DNA of 64,000 nt from Eublepharis macularius (lineage: Eukaryota > Chordata > Lepidosauria > Squamata > Eublepharidae): NCBI RefSeq assembly GCF_028583425.1, contig NC_072801.1:63503766-63567765 (forward strand). The letters are read 5' to 3'. The notes below the pieces were generated by a model. It was given only the letters and a program-made list of their open reading frames with translations. It was not told the DNA's origin and did no database searches. The translations under genes were made by a program, and so were the position numbers. Shown one piece after another: positions 1 to 10,630 of the stretch; positions within the stretch are counted from its first letter, which is position 1; each line of letters opens with the position of its first letter.

Positions 1-1076
1 CCTTGTAGTAGAAGCGGGTGGCAGCTGCACGAGCAGAAGGAAGTAGGGTCCAGCTCACACAACATCCACTGAAGGAGAACAACACATATTTGACTCAGAC
101 CAGTTACCCAGCAAGACAAGAACTTTCTGGTCAGACCGGCTCTAGTCTGAAAACTGAATGTGTCAGGGTTTTGCCAACATGAGGATTCTTTCTGGATGAT
201 TTCAAAGAGGATTTAGCCTCCTTGGCTGACCGACTCAAATAAATAAAAAGTGTAGTCACAACTTTCCCTAGAACAATTATGGTCTTTTATCTTAAATTCA
301 GATTTCTTCCACATGGGAAATACCAATAATTTAAAAACAGGTGAACAAAAAAGCAGAGAGAGAGAATGTCTGTGTGTGTGTGTGTGTCCATCCTTGGGGG
401 GGGGGCAGAATGTAAAAATCAAATCTATTATGAGATGTTCAGAGGTCAAAGAGCATAAGAAGGTTAGAGCATAAGTATCAAAAAAGATTTAGGATGCCCC
501 TGACCAGCCAGCTCCTTACCCATGACCCTCAAGTCACTGAAGAAGAGGTCAGTGTTCCAAAGTGGAATATGGGAGGAAGATCCCTCTGGTTTGTGTACAC
601 TGAACACACCCACACCCACAGACACCTGTTCTTGTATTAATGCTATTTCTGTGGATCCAGTCCGATAGGAAAAAATTCTAGGTCAAAGAGGTTATGAATA
701 ACAAATGGGACACTATCCAGACTTGAGAGGTTTTCAAGGATTATGAGGCAAAAAGAGGATTGGAGCATATAGGTGGAGTAAAGAGCAAGAGAAAAAAAGA
801 TGTTTAAGATTAAGACTTAGATATTAAAGGAGGGGGAAAATCAACTATTGGAAAGAGCATGCGAGTCAAGTGCAAGGTGGACTAATGTATCAGTTGTCAC
901 AATAAGGTAGATAAGGGATTCGGGTAGGAGAAAGGCAAAGGCTGAGGAGGAGAAAGGAATGGGTTAGAAAGGATGCAAACACCCTTGAGAAGACCTTGGG
1001 GCCGAAGGTCGAAAGGAGGAAACGGCCTCCTTTGGCACAAAATGGGCGGAGTGACAACACTGGGATTGAGGCAGGA
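1..1076. other. 3' flank and probable 3' UTR of KCTD13; no other gene seen
   Basis: This stretch follows the KCTD13 stop codon on the minus strand. I see no canonical AATAAA on that strand and no coding exon. It contains a short (TG)n microsatellite at about 371-387 and a G run at about 398-406. Confidence 0.5.
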
Positions 1077-4000
1077 TCAGTCCTTAAAAACGGCTTGGTG
1101 ACCGTGAGGACGTTCATCATGCATAATATGCCTGCGGACATGAATGCGCCGGACACGGTGCTCCCGCCCATCTTCGTCATCACCTGCGCGGAGAGGGCCT
1201 CCACCACCACCTGCCACACCACCTGTCGCTTCCAGCAGAGCCTTATCCGGCACCCTTGGTGTCTCATAAATCAGGATGTTCAGTGTTTCCTCAAAGATCC
1301 GTGCCTCTGGGAACTCCACCTATATAGAAGAAAGTGAGAGATCACACCAATTCTACCCACCAGTGGAAAAAGAAAAAGCAGTGTGAGTGATCAGATTTGA
1401 CATGGAATTCCAGGCTAAAATCCTCACGCTGGTTCAGGCTCATTCCTTACCCTCATCTATGAAACAGTAATAAAATCAGCAACCTTACTGAAAGGCAAAT
1501 AAGAACATGTATCCTGAATATAAAACCAAAATCAACCAGACCCCCACATTGCAAAAGAAAAGCAATGAACTATACTGAATCCATCAACTGGGGTATCAAA
1601 CGGGCAACATAAGAGGCCTCACAAAATACTCATTGATTGCAAGCAGCTGAACCAAATTAAGAGGTTATGTTTCTTGGAATAAATTAACTAAAATTAAAAC
1701 TGATTTTAAAATGGTGACATCTTGAAAGGGTCTGCTTCTTTGAACCTACCTAGGGATAATCCACCCAACACCTCTTCAAATGAAGGAAGGGATCTATTAA
1801 GATACATCAGATACATCAGTTACCAAACGGAAGTGCTCTCTCTTGCAATAAACCAAGTACTCAACACGGCATGGTATAAGCAGCTAATCCACACAGTGAG
1901 TTACCTTAGTCTGTTTCTTCTCAGTGGCATACACAATAGAGGTGCAACAGACTTCTGCAATCTTGCGGCCCTGCCCGTAGAATGACCAACAGCAGATCTC
2001 GTCGCCCAAGACATCTTTGATGAAGAGCACCCGCCCATTGAACCGCAAAGCCAGTTTGTCAAAGAGTTCGATATTCTTCAGTAAGTTGTCATCAGAGTTA
2101 CTGTGTGAGGGTGGGTCAGGGAAAGATGCGGGGGGAGGGGAGAAAAAGTTTGGGTAGGTCTCTCAGGCATACTTTTACTAGCAAAAGGCAAAAATATCTG
2201 CTGTGGATAAACAGGAGAAATCTGGTATGGAATAAGAAAAATACCAAGTTCTTCTGAAACAGGGCGATGCATCTTACCTCGTATATGAATACTTGTTATT
2301 GCTTCTGTTGTGCAGCAATTTCACCACAGGCTAAGACAAAGGACAGAAACACACAGATAAAGGAAACTCAGATGTTTTCTAAAAAGCAAAAGAGAGGGGA
2401 CCCTGTTCCTTTACTACTGGTATCTTCTTAGCCTGCTTCATGCAACCTGCTTTTCAACTCCCTGCTAGGATCTCATGGAACCACCTTACACCTTTCCCAA
2501 TCCTCAAGGTCAAGGGATACACTATATCCTAGCGAGTTACAGCTGTATGAAGTGTATGGAACAGCCATACAATCAACAGAACAACTTTGACAGCCCTGGA
2601 TATGCAACAGGGCACCCTGCCAAGCTTCCCTTCTCTGAATCAACAATGGCCTCATCTTCACAACCTGCAAGTCTGCCCCATGACCCCACAACCACTTTAC
2701 CTTGGAACAGCTTGAAATGATCTGCTGCTCCTCCTTTGGAGAGGTCACCATGGGGATGTGGCAGAGGGGGTCAAAGGCTTCACTCTTATGCTGAGAAGGG
2801 AACAAAAAGGAGAGACATGCAAATTGCACACTGCACCCTTATTCGTTTACTCGGAATCTGATAGTCTGCCCTTTGAAAGAACAAAATGGGATTCCAGCAT
2901 GATTTCCTGATTTCCCAGTAAGGAAATGCTCACCTGGAGCGCAAGCTGGCAGTCTTCCACTAAGCCTTGTATCAGGTAGTACCGGGCCTCAGACAACACC
3001 TCTTCCAATTCTCGTTGTGACTCAGGGAGGGAAACTGAACCATCTCGCAAGTAGTTGAGGATGGTTCCAAAATGACGCCCACTTCGATCAATCAAGATCC
3101 AGCCTGACAAGACCAAATGGATGTTTAGTCTCCCCAGAAGTGGGCTGGGAAGCAACAACCAGGAGGTAGCCCTGTTTCGTGCAAGATTAAATATGGCTGT
3201 TTTGTAGCACATTAAAGCTTAGTAGAGGGAAAGCCTAAATACTATGACGTTTATGGCTAATTTTGCTTACAATGTTGCAAAAACGATCCTACATATATTA
3301 GTTTACCGCTTTAGCTTACTCTTTATTAATTCAGTCATAACAGATATTATCTGTGTGTCTGTTGCTATAGTGTTTAGTCTGTATTCTTAAGAATGACAAA
3401 AGATTAACAGGAGTAGGGCTTGGGGGGAAAAAGATTTAAAGAACTATCTGAAATTTCATCTCTGAAACACAAAATGACTTCAACTACATTTGAACCAGGT
3501 TTGGAAGAATTTCTTTTTACAGAGCTTCTGCCATGAAGTTCAGGGGATAGACTTTTTTTTTTTAATTAGCTGGACATTAGCTGGACACAAGACCAGCGCC
3601 TGTCTGCATGGGTTTGCCAGTGAAATCAACAGGCAGGAGATTCAGGACAGACATAAGAAAAGTCTTCTTAACACAACATTCACTGCCACAAAATGTATCA
3701 AGGAACACTACTACCTTATATACGGATTAGAAACATTCATGGATGACAGGTTTATTAAGGTTATTTTCCACAATAGCTAAAGGGAACCTCCATGTTGGAA
3801 TACTAGTCACTTGTGGGCCTTCCCTGGGGCATCTGGGCTAGCCAAGGTATGAAAAAGGATGTTGGATAAAATGGACCATTAGTCTCACTTAGCAGGAATC
3901 TATTTGCTTATGAGCTTTCGTCTGCTACTAAGCTATAGAAACTACAATATTGCCGGAACTGCATACAGTAACAAAAGCAACCAAATGTGACGTGCTAACA

Positions 4001-6107
4001 AAAAGACTTATAAATCACTTTCAAACGACTTATACTGTTATTACAAGAAACAAATTACCATTCCATATTTCTCAGTACACACAGTCTTCACGTAGACCCA
4101 TACATAAAGTGCTAGTGCATAAACATGATGATGGTATATCCCGTGAACAACTGCTGCTCCTAGAGAAGGCTCCTTATAGGAGTGATACTTGAATGGAAGT
4201 TTATGAATTTTGGAATCCATGTTGGTGGGATAACCATCTTGGATAAAGACTCAGACACGGGACCCTCCAAACAAACCAGTCAGCCCATTAGATGGTCTAC
4301 TCTGCTTGCATTACTTGGACCTGTACTCAGCATTCAACCCTGAGGAATTTCTGAACCTTGCATAATTGGTAATTGCATTTGTACTGAAGGAATACCAATT
4401 GTTCACAGGATATACCATCATCATGATTATGCACTAGCACTTTATGCATGGGACAACGTGAAGACTGTGTACTGAGAAATATTGAATGGTAATTTGTTTC
4501 TTGTAATAACAATATAAGTTGTTTGAAAGTGATTTATAAGTCTTTATTTTGTTAGCACGTCACGTTTTGTTGCTTTTGTTACTGGATCTCGTGACTCTCG
4601 GAACTGCAGACAGAGCAAATGTGATTTTTCAGATCCTGTCCCTTAAATATTTAAGTAAAGAACCCACTTATCTTCCCACTGGTAGGATTTAAACTGAAAG
4701 CTCTCTCGGGCAGGAACAAATCAGGTCCCTCCCACCCTTGTTTGTTTGGGGGCTGCCTGCATTGCTGTGTGAAGAGCTACATATACAGATAACTCATTAT
4801 AAATAACTAAGTCCTCAGGACTGGATAGACTATACACTAAGATAAAAGAATACCACGGCTTAGAGGAATAGTGGTTGGTAGAAGGCAAGGAAAAGGGAAC
4901 AGGTACTGAGTCCCTCTTGCCTCTCAGAAAAAGCTTCTGAGCAAAAAGCAAAGGAAAAATCAAGCATGGCTCCTGCCATTGGCTGGATACTTAGAAGCTC
5001 ATTTCCAGGAAGAGCCACATCAAAGATAGTCAGTTGGTCTCTTACAGGGCAATCCTAAGGAGAGTTACTCCAGTCTAAGCCAACTGAAATCAAAGGGCTT
5101 AGACTGGAGTAACTCTCCTTAGGAATGCACTGTTAGTCAGTGCCAAAAAGGCACTGGCAGCAAAGGCCACTTCCAGGATATGGGGGGGAAATCTATTTCT
5201 TCATCTTCCTCAGCTTATTTGAATCCAACTTTTCCATATCAGGCTTCTCAAAACAGCTTAAAAATCCAAGAGGAATTTAAAACAAATTATTTTTTAAAAA
5301 ATCACACACTGAAATATTTCAGCAACAATTAAATCCAAGAGAGACCCTAAAAACATTAAGAGGCGGCCGTAACAAGAAGTCTTGCGCTCTTGGCTGGATG
5401 TCAGCTTCAGCATCTTCATGGATGTTAGATAGAACCAGGAAAGAGCATTGCCTGAAGAGCATTGTAATTATACTTATCTATGTTATCTATATATAAAACT
5501 ATAAATATTTACATTAACCACTTAAAACCTTGGAAATAATGCAGATTACAAATCCATATACATTTTTAAAAATGGAAGTTTATTAAAAATTTCCTCCAAA
5601 TCATCAAAGCTTTCATTTGCATACAGAGAAACTAGGAAGCTGTTTGTTTAAACTCTGAGATATTTAAGAGTTTATTTTCTACCATACTGAACAGCAAATG
5701 TGATTCATTATGCAGTTTCCATCTCACAACAAAGCTGAATTCTTGGCTGGCTTTCACAGTTCATTAGCTTAAGATGTCTCTATACCAACTTTCCTGTCTT
5801 CACAAAATGGCTATGGGATGCGGCAAACATACAATTGGGAGATACCTTCACTATCTGTCAGCACTTCCATCCTGCCACTGAACATTGCCTTAAGCATGGT
5901 ATCCTGCTTGGTGAGGGTCTGCACCGTGGTGTAATGCAGGGACCCTCCCACATTCAGCTTCACATACTTGCTGCTAAGATTCAGAGATTTGAGATCAAAG
6001 GTCACACCGGCCACCCCTCCCCCACCAGCCCCTCGCTGGTGGGTCGGGACAAGTGGAGCGCAGGTCTCAGGGGGTGGGACCACGTCTGCTGTGGCCTCCG
6101 CTGACAT
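1077..6107 (-). CDS. KCTD13: KCTD13 (BACURD1), BTB-domain adaptor of CUL3 ubiquitin ligase
   Basis: Six coding exons on the minus strand: 6107-5846, 3103-2934, 2790-2701, 2330-2278, 2100-1905 and 1319-1077. All have GT donors and AG acceptors and their phases join cleanly to 337 aa (human about 329). The family binds CUL3 through the BTB/POZ fold and presents RhoA for ubiquitination; it was first described as a TNF-induced partner of DNA polymerase delta p50 and PCNA. The BTB domain starts near residue 49 ([15 protein letters not shown]) and crosses the first splice junction into [18 protein letters not shown]. The C-terminal exon carries a Gly-rich insert followed by [14 protein letters not shown] and ends VFKD. 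I chose the ATG at 6107 because it gives the family N-terminus MSAEA and lies just 3' of a splice acceptor. Exon 1 is separated from exon 2 by a 2.7-kb intron that contains repeats. The identification is secure from near-identity to the vertebrate protein. Confidence 0.96.
3969..4598. mobile_element. Fold-back element, 630 bp, about 200-bp inverted arms
   Basis: Arms at about 3969-4160 and 4386-4583 are inverted copies of each other, roughly 90 percent identical by eye, around a 220-bp unique core. The element is bounded by a 15-bp direct repeat with one mismatch: cggaactgcatacag at 3954-3968 and cggaactgcagacag at 4599-4613. That duplication is longer than most cut-and-paste transposons make and suggests retrotransposition of an inverted dimer, as Penelope-like elements can produce, but the family is not identified. 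It lies in KCTD13 intron 1. Confidence 0.6.
5041..5132. repeat. Short palindromic repeat (about 30-bp arms)
   Basis: The arms atcctaaggagagttactcc and its inverse ggagtaactctccttagga flank a short 'gcc..ggc' loop, forming a near-perfect hairpin in KCTD13 intron 1. Looser relatives carrying the 'ggattgca' and 'gttactccca' motifs occur near 22700-22790 and 58025-58095, so this is a dispersed family. Confidence 0.6.
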
Positions 6108-6112
6108 TACCA

Positions 6113-7098
6113 CCTGCAGAAAGAGAAATGGGACAGGAGACCCCTTCAGCATCAGGCTTTCTGGAAAGGGCACAGCAGAGACAATGATTTTGAAAAATAG
6201 CAAAATAAAAAATACTAAGCAACTATTTGACACAGTCAGGGAAAATCACGTTGGCTAATTCTTCTGCTGTCATTGCACTGGCATCTCCCCACGTCTCCTT
6301 TTCATCACACCCCAGTATATTTTAAACCCCCTGAGCAGGAACTAGGTTGCTTGCATGTTCTCTGACACAAAATTAAATCCAGAGGGGAGAGTCATGTTAA
6401 ATCTGTTGTAGAAAAATTAAACAGAAGTCCAGTGAGACTGTAAAGGCTAACAAAAAAACCCCCATTCCAGTATTAGCTTTCATAACTCAGAACAGAGTTC
6501 TGACTCACAAAAGTTTATGCTGCATTAACTTTGACTTGCCTTTAAGAGGCCACTGGGTTGCCAATATTTACACACAAAACCAGCATTACGAACTAGTAAG
6601 AGTAGCAGGACACTGTTAACAGCATATGATGAGGAAGCATTTGTGCTCACCTTCGCCTGCAAGCTTGCCTCTGGCAATCATTTCCTGCTACTCCACCCCA
6701 GTCCCTCCAGCCATTCCTTTGTGCTTTCATCCCAGGATGTTTCCCCATGCACTATCCACCTCCTATCACTGAATTTATTTATATTTAATCATATTTATTA
6801 AAATATTTACACCCTACCTTCCAGTACCAACACTGCCACCCCAACCTGGTTGATAAAAACAAACAGCAGCAGCTAAATCAGCTCCACTTGCACTTCTGCC
6901 CTGTTGCTCCCTTTTTAGCCCAGAATCTGCTTAACTTGGACCCCCTTCCTCACTCCCCCCCCTTTCATCCTCTTCCCAACATGGCCTGCCGTTCCCATAG
7001 TCTTCTGAGGCACCCCCTTCATGGCTTGTTCCTCACAGCCCCTTGTCCACCCAGCTCCGGATACCCTTTGACCCTTGCCCCCTCCACACGTACTTACC
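6113..7098 (-). other. KCTD13: KCTD13 5' UTR intron boundaries (candidate non-coding exon 1)
   Basis: Six bases before the KCTD13 ATG, the minus strand has a CTGCAG acceptor (exon start at 6113). A strong donor, GAG|GTAAGTA, ends a CpG-rich stretch at 7098. The simplest reading is a non-coding first exon upstream of 7098 spliced over about 1 kb to the coding exon. This is inference; no transcript evidence is available here. Confidence 0.5.
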
Positions 7099-7620
7099 TC
7101 CCCCGGCGGGATGGGGTGGGCTCAGCCCAAGCCCCTCCCCTTTAGCCCCGCCTGGACCCAGGGCCCAGCGACCAGCTAAGACGGCTCAGGCCGAGAGAAA
7201 GAGGGGACCGAAGTCGCTACGCATGCGCTTCGAAGACCTCACCCCCGCCTTACAGGGAGCAGCGACATCCGGGTACCCACCCGCCTCAACCAAGACAAGG
7301 CACCGATGGAACTTCCCCTCCCTTAAGCTGGAACCGTCATCGGGTTGGCGCCTGCGCAGAAAACAAAGTCGACTCTGAGGGAAAGAATACGAGGCGGGAA
7401 CCGGTACACAATGCGAAGCGGACGCTAGGCCGGAGGCGCGTGCGCACAAGTCGCCAAGGCCGAGCCCTCCGTTTGGCCTTCGGAGGAGAGGACTGGCCTC
7501 GCCCTCCTCCCCTCTGGGCGGAGGATTGCAGGGCTCTCCCTTGGAGCCGGGCGGGCTTCTTCCCTCACCCTTAAAACCCAGCGGGGGAGGCAGCACAAAT
7601 GGCGAAAGCCTTTGGGTTAT
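7040..7620. promoter_or_regulatory. CpG-rich promoter region of KCTD13
   Basis: CpG density rises sharply here against an AT-rich background. The block contains an NRF1-like site, ACGCATGCGC, near 7219 and a GCGCCTGCGCAG motif near 7348. It sits directly upstream of the proposed non-coding exon of KCTD13 and has no TATA box that I can see. A 227-codon open frame crosses the block on the minus strand but is explained by GC-rich composition. The location fits a housekeeping-type promoter. Confidence 0.55.
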
Positions 7621-8424
7621 GGCAGTTTTCTGCGCGCCTTGAGTAGGGACCCTACAGCTCCTTTCATTTTCTTTCTGTAAAATGGATTTGCCTCCAGTGC
7701 AACGTCTGAACTGAGTAACGTGTAGTCTGATTGGCGTTTTGTCAAAATGTGGGCTTCTAAGAACATACCTGTTTATGTAGAAATCGTCCCTGCCAGGTTT
7801 TGCCACAAGAGGAAAGTCGTTGCTCTTTAGGAATAAAGAGGGGCACTGTAATGCAGCCCCCCCCCCCACCTTTTAATGCCAGTGGGCACCTTTGGAACTT
7901 TGACACGTTGGTGGTCACAACCCCAAAATAGCTGCCTTAAGAGGTGGAGCCGGACACAGGACGCCCAAGTGCAGGGCAGAAGACGGATACTTTAAAACAC
8001 CGGTGACAGCTGCCACTGCTAATCAGCAGGGCCAACCAGAAGCCCTGCTGAGCCCCACCCACCTTCTACAAGCTCTTGGTGGGCATCGAGGTGTCAGCAG
8101 GCACCATAGCACCTTTGGGCACCATGTTGGGGACCCCTGCCTTAACAACTAAATGGGACTTGGGTTTACAGCTGATCGCCCTTTGAAAGAGTGTGTTTAT
8201 CAGACTGTATATTGGTTAGAGATTCTGAATTGACTCCTTGGAACATTATATTCTTGTTTCTTTTCTGAGGCTGGTTCATATATATGGGAAAGGCTTGTGT
8301 TTTTAGGGTTAGATTCAGTTGGTATACTGAAGGAGGAAAGAAATGATAGGACAGTGCCATTTGATAGTCTACATAAAAAGTCCATGCTGAATTACATTAT
8401 TACATCATGTAAGAGGGGGAGGAG

Positions 8425-8640
8425 TCTAATCTGGAGAACTGGGATTCATTCTCCACTCCTCCGCTTGAAGCCAGCTGGGTGACTTTGGGTCAGTCACATC
8501 TTCCTCAGAGCTCTCTCAGCCCCACCCACCTCACAGAGTGATTGTCATGAGGATAATATACTTTGTAAACCGCTCTGCATGGATATTAATTTGTACTGAA
8601 GGGCGGTACATAAATTGAATATTAGTATGTGGGAAATTTC
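8425..8640 (+). repeat. tRNA-derived SINE, squamate type
   Basis: The body reads 'gtgactttgggtcagtcac', followed by 'cctcacagagtgattgtcatgagg' and a tail 'gggcggtacataaattgaat'. This is the SINE organisation repeated elsewhere in the window, for example at 10.1, 43.7 and 43.95 kb. Confidence 0.65.
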
Positions 8641-8654
8641 CATATGATTTGTGG

Positions 8655-9120
8655 GAGGTTTTTTATTATTTTTATGTCATTTAGTCTGCCTTTCTCACTG
8701 AGACTCAAAGCGGATTATGTAGTGTGAGATTAGTACAATCAGCATCAAGGACATTTCCATAAACAATGCCATAGGGTAAATAAATACAAGTTTACAAAGA
8801 CATAGCAACAATCCAATAGAGCTGAAGAAACACTAAAACAGAGGATAAGCAACTCCAGGACTGACACTAGACAATATATAAGTACCCAGCAGGATCACAC
8901 CTGGAGCACAAGTAGCTCACAAGAGCACATACTTAAAACAACAGATAGGATGCATGGCAACATAATGGGGTGGTTCCTAGTGAAGCATCTGAAACCCCCT
9001 CCCTATAATACAGCCCCCCTATCTGAATAAAAAGCCCTTAGTTCAGGCTTTTATTCCAATAGAAAAGTTTTAGGCTATTGGTAGGGATATGAGGACAATC
9101 TGGCTGTGACATCTGTCCCC
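8655..9120 (-). repeat. LINE 3' end fragment (L2/CR1-like)
   Basis: Read on the minus strand, the segment ends in 'ctcagtgagaaaggcagact' plus an A/T-rich tail. The same end is seen on the plus strand near 19110-19150, so this is a shared 3' terminus of a dispersed non-LTR element. No coding part survives in recognisable form. Confidence 0.45.
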
Positions 9121-10082
9121 TCATTGATCACCAGGGTTGATTTGATTGATCTGGTTGGCTAGACAGGTGGCCCCTTCTTCCCTCACTGCTCCATGTGCAT
9201 CCTTCTTGTGTGCTTGCTGGAAGAGGATAACCATCCCAGATAAGAGTGTACTGTTCTTCAGTCAAGGGCCATTGATACTAGTTTTACATATGGAAGTCTT
9301 GCACAAGTATAGAAAGCATGATTAAGAAATTTAAGCAACGCTTTTCTCCGTCTCCTAGAAATATTTTTTTACGTTCATACATATACCTAAGAACAGGAGG
9401 GTAATAACACCAGAAAGGAGCCTTACGGCATCTGAGACTAATTAGATTTATTATAGCATAAGTGTTCATGGATCAGCACCCATTTCAAGAATGATCCTGT
9501 TAAGCATATAGGCAGATCATGAGGATCAAAACCTTCCATAGCTGCCCATAGAAGTGATTTTTATAAGTAAGCTGCTTCTGCACACTGAGGCTCTATTTAG
9601 TCATTATGACTGACAAAATGTCCACCTGAAACAGCTATCTTGCATTTTTATTCTACCATTCTTTCAAGGAGCTGAGGGCTAAATGCAGAGATCTTACTTT
9701 ACCCTATTTTTATTTTTGTCATTTATTATGTCGCTAACCAGCTTCTGAGGTTGGTTAGGCTGAGTGTCTGGCCCAAAGTCATCCAAATAAGCATCATAGG
9801 AGGGGATTTGAATCCTGGTCTTAAGACACACCAACTTCTCTCCTACCCTGGTTTGTTTGGCAACGATGGTTCCTGATGTAGTTTTAGAAGTCCAGCTGTG
9901 TTTCACTGAAACTCTTCCCTATTCTTTTGCAGAGGAATGCAAGGATCATGTATAATTAATTACCTAGTGCTGGGCTGGCAGCACCATAGACTGCCCTCTG
10001 AACCAGACCAAAGTTGTATATGCATTCACAAGAATATTTTCCATCTAAAGCCCAAAAGTGATCAATGATTCAGTTTGTTACA

Positions 10083-10275
10083 GCCAAGAGCCAGTATGGC
10101 AGAATAGTTAGCATGTCAGAACAGGATCAGAGACGCAGGTTCAACTCCTAACTCTGCAGTGGAAGCTTGCTGGGTGACCTTGGCGAATTAAATTGTCTCA
10201 GCCAAACCTGCCTTACTGAATTGGTGGGAGGATAAAACGGAGGTGATAAAGGTTGGGTATAAATGAAAAAAAATT
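10083..10275 (+). repeat. tRNA-derived SINE
   Basis: It contains 'ggaagcttgctgggtgacct' and the usual downstream 'gggaggataaaacggagg', ending in a 'gggtataaatgaaaaaaa' tail. It belongs to the same family as the copies near 43.7 and 44.0 kb. Confidence 0.65.
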
Positions 10276-10630
10276 AAAACAAACATCCTAGACACACTAA
10301 AAACTATACATGATGCAGTCTATGCTGTGGCCTAAACTGTTGGAAGAATGCTTTTGCCATCCTAAATATCCTGAAACCCAGCTACTAAGAGACAGCCAGT
10401 GTCCAACTCATCCTTCTGAGGACCATACACACTTTACAGATTTTCCCCTCATAAAAGCAGATTCATTCTTCTCTAGTAATGAATGTTGTATTGAATTACA
10501 TATAAGGAAGATGAGGAATTTTAAATATATCAGAATTTTGTATTTTGCTCTAATTCATTTAAGCGTACAAAAATTAAAACGGAGTACACTGTTAATAAAA
10601 GTCAAGGGGCAGAGGAATTGGATTGCGGAA

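Larger units (their letters stand above)
7620..10630. other. Intergenic region between KCTD13 promoter and KIF22 3' end
   Basis: No exon is recognised. The content is repeats: a SINE at about 8425-8640, a LINE tail at about 8655-9120, a copy of the 'tttattatagcataag' repeat family at about 9430-9500, an old MIR-like segment near 9730-9850, and a tRNA-derived SINE at about 10083-10275. Confidence 0.6.

Noticed and set aside
7186-7869. 227-codon open frame on the minus strand over the KCTD13 promoter
   Set aside because: It coincides with the CpG-rich promoter, where stop codons are rare. It has no domain, no homology I recognise and a low-complexity Pro/Arg composition.
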